64,000 bases of DNA from Paenibacillus sp. (GCA_031254035.1 JAIRVF010000100.1:62001-126000); one strand, 5' to 3'. Positions 46,007 through 54,430 are shown, counted from the first letter of the stretch. Notes: generated by a model from the letters alone, not told the origin. Numbers and translations: made by a program.

Positions 46007-46051
46007 AAAGACGTTCAAATGTTTAATTTTCGCTGCTTTTCAGAATTTCGG

Positions 46052-46090
46052 AAATAAAGGACCACAGAGGTTCATTGATCCCCTATGGTC
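46052..46090 (-). terminator. terminator of the distal c-di-AMP riboswitch
   Basis: On the minus strand GACCATAGGGG and CCTCTGTGGTC pair, followed by CTTTATTT. It sits between the two aptamers, so the distal switch has its own platform. Confidence 0.78.
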
Positions 46091-46132
46091 GATGGACATC
46101 GATCACAAGTTTTATCATTCCTCTCTCAAACA

Positions 46133-46321
46133 ACGCTTACGAGGTTAGCTGACGGATTCGAGCGGTGAGAGTCGCTCTACCCGCGTCCGGATCCATGGCA
46201 CCCGGTCACAGGATTCACCCCTGGCGGTATCACCGGTCTCCGACTCTCACACCGGATAACTGGGATACGCGTTTGGTTCCCCCGATTTCCACACCTAATG
46301 TGCGGAAACTCAGCGATTAAA
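46133..46321 (-). promoter_or_regulatory. c-di-AMP riboswitch (ydaO/yuaA type), distal copy
   Basis: On the minus strand it opens with CGCTGAGTTTCCGCAC, contains ATCGGGGGAACCAAAC, GGGGTGAATCC and GACTCTCACC, and closes with AATCCGTCAGCTAACCTCGT and AAGCG. Both copies are complete at the conserved ends. The kdp promoter must lie upstream, in 46322-46621, which also holds the divergent peroxidase promoter. Confidence 0.9.
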
Positions 46322-46621
46322 AATGGAAATGTATAGAATATGTCTTGAATATGATTTGAATCATACACCTGCGTGCAAAACGTGTAAAGCTGACGTGAAA
46401 TCATCTATCGCTTAAAAAGACGGCATTTAGAATTAAGTTATCGCTTACAAGAATTTTTATCTCCTCCAAAGTCGTCCATACTCTCTATTTCATCTGTTTT
46501 CGTAATTCAGGCCACTCCCCCTCTTTCTTCTTTCTGCAAATAGGTTGTATATAATATAAGAGACAAAATTTGAACAGGATCGCAAACGATATGAACATAC
46601 CGGAAGAGAGGAGACGGGAAC

Positions 46622-47098
46622 ATGTCTGTGTACGGTTATCATGCCCGCACGCTACAAGGCAAGGATATTCCGTTGTCCGAGTATCAAGGGCAGGTTCTAC
46701 TGATCGTCAACACGGCGAGCAAATGCGGGTTCACGCCGCAATACCTTGGACTTCAGGAATTATATGAGAAATTACACGAACGCCAATTTGAAATTCTCGG
46801 ATTTCCAAGCAATCAGTTCGCGCACCAGGAACCTGGGGACAATGAGGAAATTGCGGAGTTTTGCCAGATGAATTTCGGCGTAACCTTTCCCATGTTTGAA
46901 AAGACCGATGTCAAAGGAGTAAATGCGCACCCGTTATTTAAGCATCTCACGGAAAAAGCACCTGGCGTACTCGGTTCCAAGGCCATCAAGTGGAACTTCA
47001 CTAAGTTTCTGGTCGACAAGGAGGGACATGTGGTGAAACGCTACGCGCCCCAAACGACACCGGATAAAATCGAAGAGGATATAATCAAGCTGCTTTAG
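46622..47098 (+). CDS. bsaA: glutathione peroxidase family thiol peroxidase
   Basis: A 158-residue cytoplasmic peroxidase of the thioredoxin fold. The peroxidatic cysteine is in NTASKCGFT (C35), with the conserved FPSNQF and KWNFTKFLV segments giving the Gln and Trp of the active site. Firmicute members use thioredoxin or bacillithiol. GAGGAGACGGG precedes the ATG. Single-gene unit with its own terminator. Confidence 0.94.
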   Translation: MSVYGYHARTLQGKDIPLSEYQGQVLLIVNTASKCGFTPQYLGLQELYEKLHERQFEILGFPSNQFAHQEPGDNEEIAEFCQMNFGVTFPMFEKTDVKGVNAHPLFKHLTEKAPGVLGSKAIKWNFTKFLVDKEGHVVKRYAPQTTPDKIEEDIIKLL

Positions 47099-47125
47099 AA
47101 GTGGAAAATTTCTTTCGAGGATGTT

Positions 47126-47150
47126 AAAAAGAGGCCGCTCGGCCTCTTTT
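47126..47150 (+). terminator. terminator of the peroxidase gene
   Basis: AAGAGGCC and GGCCTCTT pair around GCTC with a T run on the plus side and A run on the other. Confidence 0.88.
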
Positions 47151-47183
47151 CCATGTTTATTTTCAAATTTTGCGCCAAAAATA

Positions 47184-47213
47184 GAAAAGATCCCTGCCGG
47201 AGCAAGGATCTCT
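47184..47213 (-). terminator. terminator of the first tRNA-Leu gene
   Basis: On the minus strand AGATCCTTGC and GCAGGGATCT pair around a short loop, followed by TTTTC. Confidence 0.75.
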
Positions 47214-47222
47214 TCACAATAA

Positions 47223-47305
47223 TGCGGTAGAGAGGACTCGAACCTCCACGGGCGTACGCCCACTACCCCCTCAAGATAGCGTGTCTGCCATTCCACCACT
47301 ACCGC
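47223..47305 (-). tRNA. tRNA-Leu (anticodon GAG)
   Basis: An 83-nt cloverleaf with a long variable arm. The anticodon loop TTGAGGG sits in a CTATC/GGTAG stem, giving GAG (reads CUC/CUU). The T arm GGTTCGAGTCC and the acceptor GCGGTAG/CTACCGC are intact. No CCA is encoded. Confidence 0.93.
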
Positions 47306-47470
47306 ATATTATCAGGTTTTTTTAGCAACTCATTTATTATATACTACGCATCGCAGAATGTAAAGAGAAAATTAAAAAATCTGCTTAAATTACCGCAGAG
47401 CCCGTTAATCCATAAGGATTACAGGCCTGCCACTTTCCTGTTTCGCATCTTAAAAGATGCGTTATTGATC

Positions 47471-47809
47471 TCATTGTTGTTTTCTGTAGCGAGTAAATTC
47501 GATGTACTCTTTGATAAACTCTTTTTCCTTCTCGGACAAAGAAACATGATCCTCAAGCTCGTCCCACACATATGTACCCGCGTTTTCTTTTAACTGGAAT
47601 GCTTCTTGCTCCTTGCCCAAAATAAGCCAGTCCAGGCTTACATCAAAAAATGAAGAAATTTCAACGAGCTTATTGGTGCTGGGTGTTGATTTTCCTCTTT
47701 TCCAGTCTCCTAGGTTCCCTGTGCTGATGCCGAGCTGTTCGCAGAATAATTTTTTGGTCATTCCCCGCATTTTTATTAACGATTCAATTCGATCGTAAAT
47801 GGATTGCAT
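47471..47809 (-). CDS. XRE-family transcriptional regulator
   Basis: A 112-residue protein with an N-terminal HTH (LIKMRGMTKKLFCEQLGIST, then NLGDWKRGKSTPS) followed by a phage-repressor-like linker and an acidic C-terminal helix. The start at 47809 has AAGGCGG upstream; 12 further codons in frame lack a site. Target unknown; it stands alone. Confidence 0.88.
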   Translation of the reverse strand: MQSIYDRIESLIKMRGMTKKLFCEQLGISTGNLGDWKRGKSTPSTNKLVEISSFFDVSLDWLILGKEQEAFQLKENAGTYVWDELEDHVSLSEKEKEFIKEYIEFTRYRKQQ

Positions 47810-48072
47810 ATACAACCGCCTTCCAAATTTCATCAAAATACGCATTTCAGTAATTTTTCTCTTGATATATGACGTAAAAACGTATATACTTTTCTTTATG
47901 CATAGTCATTATAGCATACTGATAATTGTATCATTAATTATTAATCCCATCATTTTTGCCATGTACTCCTCTAGAACTGCTTATCGATCGTTTTCTACTC
48001 CCCATTAGACGGGACAAGTATCCCTGCCATCAAACACACGCCTTTCATTTCGATTAGAGGGAGCGACCTTAT

Positions 48073-48690
48073 TTGCATAATTCAGGCATAACTTTTATTG
48101 AAATTATCGATTCATTAAAACAGGCTGTCGGGATTGTGGATTCCAAAGGCTCTATCCTATCCGTCAATCGTGCCTGGATTCAAAATTCGCTGGAAGGAGG
48201 CATTCCCGAATCGTTTATATGGACAGGTGTTAATTTCATGCAAATTTATTCTGCCTTTTCAGAAACGGACGCTAAGCCCCAAAATGAACTTGATTCCGTA
48301 CTGGACGGTACGTCGCCGTTTTTCCGTAAAGAAATTCATTGCTTTCAAAAGCAAAAGATGAAGTGGTTTTCACTTGAGGTTTCCACCGTTTATGATGATA
48401 ACGGACATACCGTCAAAGGTATGGTCGTTTGCTTCACCGATATTACAAAAAGCAAATTGCTAGAGCATGATCTCATGGAAGCACTGACTCAAATCCGCAC
48501 CCTACGCGGTCTCCTACCCATATGTGCAGTATGCAAAAAGATCCGCGATGAGCATGACATTTGGAACACCGTAGAAAGCTTCCTCGAAAAGCATACACAT
48601 GCCGAATTTACCCATGACATATGCCCGGAATGCATCCGGCGACTATATCCTAAATATTCCTCAATACTAGATGGAACTTCCTGTTCTTAA
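48073..48690 (+). CDS. PAS-domain protein with C-terminal Cys/His motif
   Basis: A 205-residue cytoplasmic sensor-like protein. A PAS domain covers about residues 8-130 (AVGIVDSKGSILSVNRAW, ending GMVVCFTDITKSK). Then comes a coiled linker (LLEHDLMEALTQIRTLRGLL) and PICAVCKKIRD, with a second pair in DICPECIRRLYPKY. This Cys-rich tail occurs on sensor kinases, but no kinase or output domain is present here. The TTG at 48073 follows GAGGGAG. Confidence 0.78.
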   Translation: MHNSGITFIEIIDSLKQAVGIVDSKGSILSVNRAWIQNSLEGGIPESFIWTGVNFMQIYSAFSETDAKPQNELDSVLDGTSPFFRKEIHCFQKQKMKWFSLEVSTVYDDNGHTVKGMVVCFTDITKSKLLEHDLMEALTQIRTLRGLLPICAVCKKIRDEHDIWNTVESFLEKHTHAEFTHDICPECIRRLYPKYSSILDGTSCS

Positions 48691-48796
48691 TAAAGCACAA
48701 AAAAATCGCTACCATTACTTTGCATAAATACGCATCGACTATATATCCACATATTTTAGCAGCATCTCGCTTTTATTTCTTCATTTAGGGATTTAG

Positions 48797-48840
48797 TTGA
48801 CGGTTTTTCTTAATATGAATATAATTGTTTAGACAATTAT
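48797..48840 (+). promoter_or_regulatory. promoter and MarR-type operator
   Basis: TTGACG (48797-48802) and a perfect TATAAT (48820-48825) are 17 bp apart. The inverted repeat ATAATTGT/ACAATTAT (48821-48840) overlaps the -10 box, so binding of the MarR protein should block transcription. Confidence 0.85.
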
Positions 48841-48849
48841 TTAAAGGGA

Positions 48850-49305
48850 GTGGTTTCTCTGAGAAGGTCCACATCGAATCACCAATCTATCGGATTTCGC
48901 TTCGGCAATATGTCGCGTAAAATATCCTCCCTTTTCGCAGGAATGCTCAAACCTTACGGCATTACCCCCGAACAATGGACGGTTCTTTACCAAGTGTACC
49001 GACAAGAAGGGATTAACCAAAAAGAGCTTTCCCTCAGATCAGGGAAGGATCAGCCCTCCATTACCCGCATTCTTGATGTACTCGATAAAAAGGACCTTAT
49101 TCAGCGCAAGCCCGATCCGGGAGACCGCAGAGCTTATCTGATCTACGCTACGCCAGCTGTACAGCAGCTCATGAACGAAACCGCGCCGCTTGAGCTCAGT
49201 TTGAATGATGAGCTGATCGCCGGTATTTCGGATGAACAACTGCAAACCCTGGATCAGATTATCAAACAAATTAACGTCAATATTGACCGAATTTACGTAG
49301 ATTAG
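48850..49305 (+). CDS. MarR-family transcriptional regulator
   Basis: A 151-residue winged-helix repressor (QKELSLRSGKDQPSITRILD and the wing KPDPGDRRAYLI). The GTG at 48850 overlaps the AAAGGGAG site; the in-frame CTG at 48859 is eight bases after it and may be the real start. It is followed 12 bp later by an MFS transporter, a common repressor-efflux layout, and has a palindromic operator over its promoter. Confidence 0.9.
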   Translation: MVSLRRSTSNHQSIGFRFGNMSRKISSLFAGMLKPYGITPEQWTVLYQVYRQEGINQKELSLRSGKDQPSITRILDVLDKKDLIQRKPDPGDRRAYLIYATPAVQQLMNETAPLELSLNDELIAGISDEQLQTLDQIIKQINVNIDRIYVD

Positions 49306-49317
49306 AGGTATTCAACA

Positions 49318-50541
49318 ATGGAAGACATCAAAGATAAACTATGGACGCGTGAATTTATTATGTTGACGGTTTGCGGTCTGCTGTTGTTTTTGAATTTGCA
49401 AATGATTTTGTCTCCGCTTCCCGGTTATGTAAAAGAACATTTTCATGCGGATGCATTTACCGTTAGCCTGTTTACGACCGTTTTTGCATTATCAGCCATC
49501 ATCTCTCGCCTCTTCTCAGCCAAAGCGCTAGAAAAAGGCAAGCGCAACACCATCTTGTTTCTCGGCCTGATTCTGTCGTTTCTTGCCACCTTGGGTTATC
49601 TATGGAGCGGAACGCTTACTTTGCTGTTGTTGATGCGGATTGTGTACGGCGTAGGCTTCGGGATGGGCAGCACCACATTGCCTACGATGGCATCCGGCGT
49701 GATCCCGATTCGTCGCTTGGGCGAAGGCATGGGCTATTTCGGCCTTTCCACAAGCATTGCTTTGTCGCTAGGCCCCGTTATTGGCAGCCTCCTGCTGGAG
49801 TATGGCGGATTCACTTCACTGGTATATGCTACACTGATTGTAATCGCCCTTATTTTTCCGCTCGTCTATCCGCTTACGAAGAAGGTGAAGTCTCCCGAGC
49901 CGGCTCCCATTCCTAAGGAATTTTCAACCGTTCCGCAGAAAAAAGGATTTACCAAAGAACTGCTTCTGCCGAGCTTGCTTAATTTTTTGATGTCGGTTAC
50001 TTACGGCGGCCTGCTTGGCTTCATCAACCTGTTCGGCAAAGAATCGGGCCTTGCGAACGCCTCGCTTTTTTTCTTGTTTAATGCAGTTGCCGTCGTCATC
50101 ATCCGGCCGATTTCCGGTAAAATTTACGATCGAAAAGGACATCAAGCGCTGCTTATTCCGGCGGCGGTATGCCTGATCGGCGGTTTATGGCTACTGTCCT
50201 ACTCGACCTCAACCGCATTTCTGGCCTTGGCCGCATGCTGTTATGGTCTCGGTTTCGGAACGGTACAGCCGACGCTGCAGTCCTGGATGATCCAACTCGT
50301 TCCACCGCAGCGGCAAGGGATGGCCAACAGCATGTATTTTAACTCACTGGACCTCGGCATTGCAGCCGGGGCATTGATTCTCGGCCAAATCGCCTCCTTC
50401 AGCAGTTATGGCGCTATGTACAGATACGCATCCCTGTTCCTTGGTATATTTATCGTGATCTATGCTCTTTATCTACTGACCCGCTCCAAGGACGTCGGAA
50501 AACAGATAGCGATCTCTGACGGCAACAAGCGAACAATTTAA
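49318..50541 (+). CDS. MFS transporter, likely drug efflux
   Basis: A 407-residue protein with 12 predicted membrane helices. The loop 2-3 motif is variant (SAIISRLFSAKALEKGKR) and the central linker is short. It lies in an operon with the MarR regulator, 12 bp after it, so expression should rise when MarR binds its ligand. The substrate is unknown. Confidence 0.9.
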   Translation: MEDIKDKLWTREFIMLTVCGLLLFLNLQMILSPLPGYVKEHFHADAFTVSLFTTVFALSAIISRLFSAKALEKGKRNTILFLGLILSFLATLGYLWSGTLTLLLLMRIVYGVGFGMGSTTLPTMASGVIPIRRLGEGMGYFGLSTSIALSLGPVIGSLLLEYGGFTSLVYATLIVIALIFPLVYPLTKKVKSPEPAPIPKEFSTVPQKKGFTKELLLPSLLNFLMSVTYGGLLGFINLFGKESGLANASLFFLFNAVAVVIIRPISGKIYDRKGHQALLIPAAVCLIGGLWLLSYSTSTAFLALAACCYGLGFGTVQPTLQSWMIQLVPPQRQGMANSMYFNSLDLGIAAGALILGQIASFSSYGAMYRYASLFLGIFIVIYALYLLTRSKDVGKQIAISDGNKRTI

Positions 50542-50547
50542 GGATAA

Positions 50548-50583
50548 GGCTTCATAGGCTTCATAGGCTTCATAGGCTTCATA
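50548..50583. repeat. 9-bp tandem repeat, four copies
   Basis: GGCTTCATA repeats four times directly after the MFS stop codon and before its terminator. Probably replication slippage. Confidence 0.9.
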
Positions 50584-50591
50584 GCCCTTCT

Positions 50592-50622
50592 GCCCTTCTG
50601 CATCATACAGAAGGGCCTTTTG
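50592..50622 (+). terminator. terminator of the MarR-MFS operon
   Basis: GCCCTTCTG and CAGAAGGGC pair around CATCATA, followed by CTTTT. The remaining bases to 50853 hold the next promoter and a cre-like site. Confidence 0.85.
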
Positions 50623-50742
50623 TGTGCTCATTTTTATCCACCATAAGTTAAAATTCTTAGTGATTTTTGATACAGTTGTCCCATATAATGGTAGCATCAG
50701 TTTAATTTAAGAGTTTCATCATAGAGTCCGGAGCTTCATTTT

Positions 50743-50756
50743 TGCAAGCGCTTTTG
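50743..50756. promoter_or_regulatory. cre-like site (CcpA) before the DUF2804 gene
   Basis: TGCAAGCGCTTTTG matches the cre consensus around the AAGCGCTT centre. It lies about 100 bp before the start codon. Carbon catabolite control is a guess from this one site. Confidence 0.45.
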
Positions 50757-50853
50757 TATTAGGGCAACATTGTATCGGATTGCCGGAAAAACCTGAATGC
50801 CTGTTCCGGAGCAGCGCAGCCCTACCATCCATACATAAGGGGGATTCAAGTCT

Positions 50854-51876
50854 ATGAGCAACCATCGCATTACAACTTTTTCGGATTTGCTTTTTCCGAA
50901 CGGAACCTTGATGCAAAAAGGCTACTCCACGAAAGCAGTTATGCATTACAACCGCGGTCATATCAAAGCGGCTCCATGGCGTATCAAGGAATGGGATTTT
51001 TACCAGGTATCGAGCGACGATTTCTGCTTACAGCTGACCATAGGGCATGCCTCCTATGCGGGTCAGGTCACCGCAATGCTGATTGATTTGAAGAACAAAC
51101 AAACCTACACTGTAACCGATATGCTGATCCTGCCATTCAACCAGTTGGGGATGCCAGAATCTGCCGAGCACGGCGATCTGGCCGTTCACCGTAAAAATAT
51201 CGATATGAAGTTTGAAGTCTACAAAGGCGGACGCCGTCTCCGCTGTAAAACCCATGATCCAAAGGCACCGCATAATATGGAAATCGATATCGAACTTGTC
51301 CAGTCCGATCTGGAGTCTTTGGTCATAGCAACGCCTTTTAACGAAAACCCTAAGTATTTTTATTACAATCATAAAATCAACTGCATGCCCGCCAGCGGCA
51401 CGGTGAAGATGGGAGACAGGGTTATTACTTTTGATCCGGATACAGCCTTCGGACTCCTCGACTGGGGCCGCGGCGTATGGCCGTTCAACCATGAATGGTT
51501 CTGGGGAAACGGAAGTACCTTGATCGACGGCAAACGTTTTGGCTTCAACATTGGCTTCGGTTTCGGAAATACGGAGGCCGCTACCGAAAATATGCTGTTC
51601 TATGACGGGAACTCCCATAAGCTGAACCATGTTTATGTGGATTTTGCTGCAAACGGGTATATGTCCCCCAAAACCTTCTCAAGTGACGACGGCCGTTTTG
51701 AAATGGACTTTGAGCCGGTGTTCGACCGATATACTGAAACAAAGATGTTGTTCGTTGATAATAGCTGCCACCAGATATTCGGTCGTTTTACAGGCAAGGC
51801 CGTTCTAAATGACGGAACGGTAATCGAGGTGAAGGACATGATGGCTTTCATGGAGCATGCGGTGAATCATTGGTAA
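50854..51876 (+). CDS. DUF2804 domain-containing protein
   Basis: A 340-residue protein matching the DUF2804 pattern: GLLDWGRGVWPFNHEWFWGN near residue 195, then GFNIGFGFGN, with a beta-rich fold related to lipocalin-like or carotenoid-processing enzymes. No signal peptide. GGGGGA precedes the ATG. The catalytic role is unknown. Its terminator overlaps the 3-prime end of the convergent gene. Confidence 0.85.
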   Translation: MSNHRITTFSDLLFPNGTLMQKGYSTKAVMHYNRGHIKAAPWRIKEWDFYQVSSDDFCLQLTIGHASYAGQVTAMLIDLKNKQTYTVTDMLILPFNQLGMPESAEHGDLAVHRKNIDMKFEVYKGGRRLRCKTHDPKAPHNMEIDIELVQSDLESLVIATPFNENPKYFYYNHKINCMPASGTVKMGDRVITFDPDTAFGLLDWGRGVWPFNHEWFWGNGSTLIDGKRFGFNIGFGFGNTEAATENMLFYDGNSHKLNHVYVDFAANGYMSPKTFSSDDGRFEMDFEPVFDRYTETKMLFVDNSCHQIFGRFTGKAVLNDGTVIEVKDMMAFMEHAVNHW

Positions 51877-52176
51877 AAACGAAAGAAGTGCTTCTTGCGA
51901 TTGGCAAAGAGCGCTTCTTTTATTCGCTTCTTCTTTCTCCAACTTCTTCTGATTCTGCTCCATGCGATCGAATTGGAACTTCATGTTTTCCATAAACATT
52001 TTCTGTTTGATTTGATTCAGCATTTTTCTCTTTTCCTCTGGCGAGGCGTCGCTGGCGTTAATGTCCAAAACCTGCTGCAGGAAGTTGTCTTTCATCCCGT
52101 CTTTCTTCAGAAACGAACCGCTCATATCTCCCGCTTTGGGAGCAAAACCACCGTTTCCAACAAATAATTGACTCAT
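51805..52176 (-). CDS. hypothetical helical protein
   Basis: A 123-residue protein with GAGGTGAAACG before its ATG. Residues 35-80 form a charged helix (DASPEEKRKMLNQIKQKMFM and the following QNQKKLEKEEANKR). The last 24 residues are coded by the terminator hairpin and the end of the opposite DUF2804 gene, so the true C-terminus may have been lost by mutation. No family recognised. Confidence 0.65.
   Translation of the reverse strand: MSQLFVGNGGFAPKAGDMSGSFLKKDGMKDNFLQQVLDINASDASPEEKRKMLNQIKQKMFMENMKFQFDRMEQNQKKLEKEEANKRSALCQSQEALLSFLPMIHRMLHESHHVLHLDYRSVI
51882..51922. terminator. terminator of the DUF2804 gene
   Basis: AAAGAAGTGCTTCTTGC and GCAAAGAGCGCTTCTTT pair with G-U matches and a T run follows on the plus strand. 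It lies inside the coding frame of the opposite gene. Confidence 0.75.
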
Positions 52177-52376
52177 CGTTTCACCTCTATTTCTCTGATC
52201 CTATACTTCATATATCTCATATTTGTCGCGACTTTTCAATTGTGAGATACAGCTTGATATCCGTCTCATGAAACGCTATGTTCTCTTTCTGATTTTCCCA
52301 GAGCTGCGGCTAAAGTAGAACAACCTGATCCACATCATGGAATCAGGCTGTTTCATATGAAAATCTATGCAAAAGG

Positions 52377-52407
52377 AAAAAGCACTCGCTAAAAGCGAGT
52401 GCTTTTT
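52377..52407 (-). terminator. terminator of the tRNA-Leu/tRNA-Glu unit
   Basis: AAAAAGCACTCGCT and AGCGAGTGCTTTTT form a near-perfect stem just after the second tRNA-Leu gene. Confidence 0.9.
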
Positions 52408-52413
52408 GTCTTA

Positions 52414-52496
52414 TGCGGTAGAGAGGACTCGAACCTCCACGGGCATACGCCCACTACCCCCTCAAGATAGCGTGTCTGCCATTCCACCACTACCGC
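52414..52496 (-). tRNA. tRNA-Leu (anticodon GAG), second copy
   Basis: Differs from the copy at 47223-47305 by a single base in the variable arm (GCATACGC versus GCGTACGC on the plus strand). All stems are intact. It follows tRNA-Glu on the same strand by 32 bp. Confidence 0.93.
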
Positions 52497-52528
52497 ATGT
52501 ATGAGGAAAATCATTGTAATAACAATGG

Positions 52529-52600
52529 TGACCCGTAGGGGATTCGAACCCCTGTTACCTCCGTGAAAGGGAGGTGTCTTAACCCCTTGACCAACGGGCC
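52529..52600 (-). tRNA. tRNA-Glu (anticodon TTC)
   Basis: A 72-nt cloverleaf with the anticodon loop CTTTCAC in a CCTCC/GGAGG stem and a GGTTCGAATCC T arm. The acceptor GGCCCGT pairs with ACGGGTC. Confidence 0.93.
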
Positions 52601-52835
52601 GTATCAACAAAGCGTGACAACAAAAATATCTTATCATTTTTTTGGGGACATGACAAGTACTTTTCTAAACTTTTTTATTTACCTATTTTTGCTGTTACTA
52701 TTCCTCTCTTGGCCGCTACTTTTCCCCTCATGTATGAATAAGTTTCACGCTGACATGGCATCTTATGACTGGCATTTCACATAAGGGATAAAACCAATTC
52801 CCAACTATAAATACGCATAAAGGAGATTAATAACG

Positions 52836-53051
52836 ATGGCTAAACCTGATGACCGTTCCGACAACGCGGAGAGAATCCAAAACGCGATCGATAATACCCG
52901 CGAAAATATTCAAGAAACAAATGATTACCTTGATGAGCATGCGGATGAAATCTCAGGACAAGAGCTGAATAATCTTCAGCATAAAAACACCAAACGCAAA
53001 AGAGCCATTGAAGGTTTCGAATCTGAATATCAAGACGAAAAAAACCAATAA
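52836..53051 (+). CDS. tlp: small acid-soluble spore protein Tlp
   Basis: A 71-residue hydrophilic protein starting MAKPDDRSDNAERIQNAIDN, the hallmark of Tlp, and ending in an EGFESEYQDEKNQ stretch like the EGFRxEIKDE of other Tlp proteins. Tlp is made in the forespore and packed in the spore core. AAAGGAG precedes the ATG. It supports a spore-forming host. Confidence 0.92.
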   Translation: MAKPDDRSDNAERIQNAIDNTRENIQETNDYLDEHADEISGQELNNLQHKNTKRKRAIEGFESEYQDEKNQ

Positions 53052-53161
53052 GTTACAGAGCGAGAGGGATAACCCTTCTTCCGGTCGGGACTGCGGTGCT
53101 GTTCCTATCGTTGCCTATGCTAAGGCGCCCCTCTTCTGAGGGGTATCATCCTTGTTACAGA

Positions 53162-53194
53162 AGAAGCTCCCGACGCTTTCGCGTGGGAGCTTCT
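53162..53194. terminator. terminator between tlp and the tRNA genes
   Basis: AGAAGCTCCC and GGGAGCTTCT with an inner GACGC/GCGT hairpin form a 14-bp stem. It may serve tlp on the plus strand and tRNA-Ser on the minus strand. The 110 bp before it are GC-rich and structured. Confidence 0.75.
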
Positions 53195-53212
53195 ATTCGA
53201 AGTATATCACAA

Positions 53213-53301
53213 CGGAGAGAGAGGGATTCGAACCCTCGCACCGCTTACGCAGTCTAACCCCTTAGCAGAGGGTCCCCTTATAGCCACTTGGGTATCTCTC
53301 C
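53213..53301 (-). tRNA. tRNA-Ser (anticodon GCT)
   Basis: An 89-nt class II tRNA. The anticodon loop CTGCTAA gives GCT. It has a long variable arm (CTGCG/CGGTG) and the T arm GGTTCGAATCC. The discriminator is G and no CCA is encoded. Confidence 0.93.
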
Positions 53302-53308
53302 AAGAAAA

Positions 53309-53384
53309 TGGCTCCCCGAACAGGACTCGAACCTGTGACAACTCGATTAACAGTCGAGTGCTCTACCAACTGAGCTATCAGGGA
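53309..53384 (-). tRNA. tRNA-Asn (anticodon GTT)
   Basis: A 76-nt tRNA with CCA encoded. The anticodon loop CTGTTAA lies in a CTCGA/TCGAG stem, with TCCCTGA as acceptor. It is seven bases upstream of tRNA-Ser on the same strand. Confidence 0.93.
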
Positions 53385-53414
53385 ACGTTTACAATGTGGT
53401 TAAGTAATAATTTA

Positions 53415-53903
53415 TCATGATTTTTTGGGGGAGTCAAGCGTTAACTGACGGAGCCTTCCCCTGCATTTGCCGCACCGGAAACGCCTTGTATCGACTTTCC
53501 GCTTGCGCATATATTTCATCCCGCATCCCTGACATACGAGCACATAGCGGTACGGCAGCGTCTTCCTGTCCCCACGGCCCGGCAGTGCGCTGCAGAAACG
53601 ACTTCCTCCTACATGCTGAAGCAGCATTTTAAAATCGGGATCACGGTGCTTGTACCCTTTTCCGGCCAGATGCAGATGGTAATGACAAAGCTCGTGTTTG
53701 ATAATTTTCTCCACCTCTTCCCTGCCGTTTTCCGCCAGCTGATGAGGGTTGATTTCGATGTCATGGCTTTTCGTAAAATACCGCCCTCCCGTAGAGGACA
53801 ATCTCTTATTAAAAGTCGCAAGGTGCTGAAACGGTACGCCGAAGCTCTCCAGCGACACGCGTTCCACCCAAGCCTGCAGTTCGTCGTTGCTCATGATTGG
53901 CAT
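53415..53903 (-). CDS. SprT-family zinc metalloprotease-like protein
   Basis: A 162-residue protein of the SprT group (YdcK in B. subtilis). The HExxH variant HELCHYHLH is near residue 70 and a C-terminal zinc ribbon is formed by CQGCG and CGKC. The ATG at 53894 may be used instead of 53903. It lies near cmpA and tex, an order also found in Bacillus. Role in the cell uncertain. Confidence 0.9.
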   Translation of the reverse strand: MPIMSNDELQAWVERVSLESFGVPFQHLATFNKRLSSTGGRYFTKSHDIEINPHQLAENGREEVEKIIKHELCHYHLHLAGKGYKHRDPDFKMLLQHVGGSRFCSALPGRGDRKTLPYRYVLVCQGCGMKYMRKRKVDTRRFRCGKCRGRLRQLTLDSPKKS

Positions 53904-54079
53904 GTTCTTCCGTATACTCCCTTCCCTATACTCCCTTCCCTACTCCTTCGCATGGGCATGTTGCTTTACTGTACAGGAATCTACTTGAATTTTAACTTCC
54001 CTCTAAGCTACACTGTCAAGTAAAGAATCGTTTTTGTCAGATAAGCAATCAGCCAAGTACGGAGGGGAGAAACTTCAAA

Positions 54080-54430
54080 ATGCCAAACATGCGATACGTT
54101 ATTTTTCACCTGGGAGACAAACTTCGGTATGTGGAAATGCCTGCCGATTATGCCTATCAGCTCAGTGCGCTTAATTTGAGACTCCATAAAGAGGTCAGCA
54201 AGCTTACTGCGCAAGGAACCCCGGAGCTGCCTCTGGCTGTAGCCGAATGCGATCATCTCGAGCTGCTGCAGGAAACTTCCACGATAATAAGTGGCCTGGA
54301 TTACATTAACGAATTGGAGAAGTCTTTTGCTTCCCTCAATGAAACGAACTACCCGCTAATCTCCCTACTCACGGAAATCCGCGCCCTACAGGCGCAACTA
54401 GAGCAGTGGTACGAAGAAGAAATGGTCTAA
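54080..54430 (+). CDS. conserved-type hypothetical protein, 116 residues
   Basis: An acidic, mostly helical protein (MPNMRYVIFHLGDKLRYVEM at the start, EQWYEEEMV at the end). GGAGGGGAG is 10 bases before the ATG. No motif recognised. It may be co-transcribed with cmpA, 120 bp downstream. Confidence 0.7.
   Translation: MPNMRYVIFHLGDKLRYVEMPADYAYQLSALNLRLHKEVSKLTAQGTPELPLAVAECDHLELLQETSTIISGLDYINELEKSFASLNETNYPLISLLTEIRALQAQLEQWYEEEMV

Noticed and set aside
53060..53200. SRP RNA gene next to tRNA-Ser
   Set aside because: Only scattered likeness to the conserved apical GGTCAGGTCCGGAAGGAAGC region; the order of the pieces is wrong.
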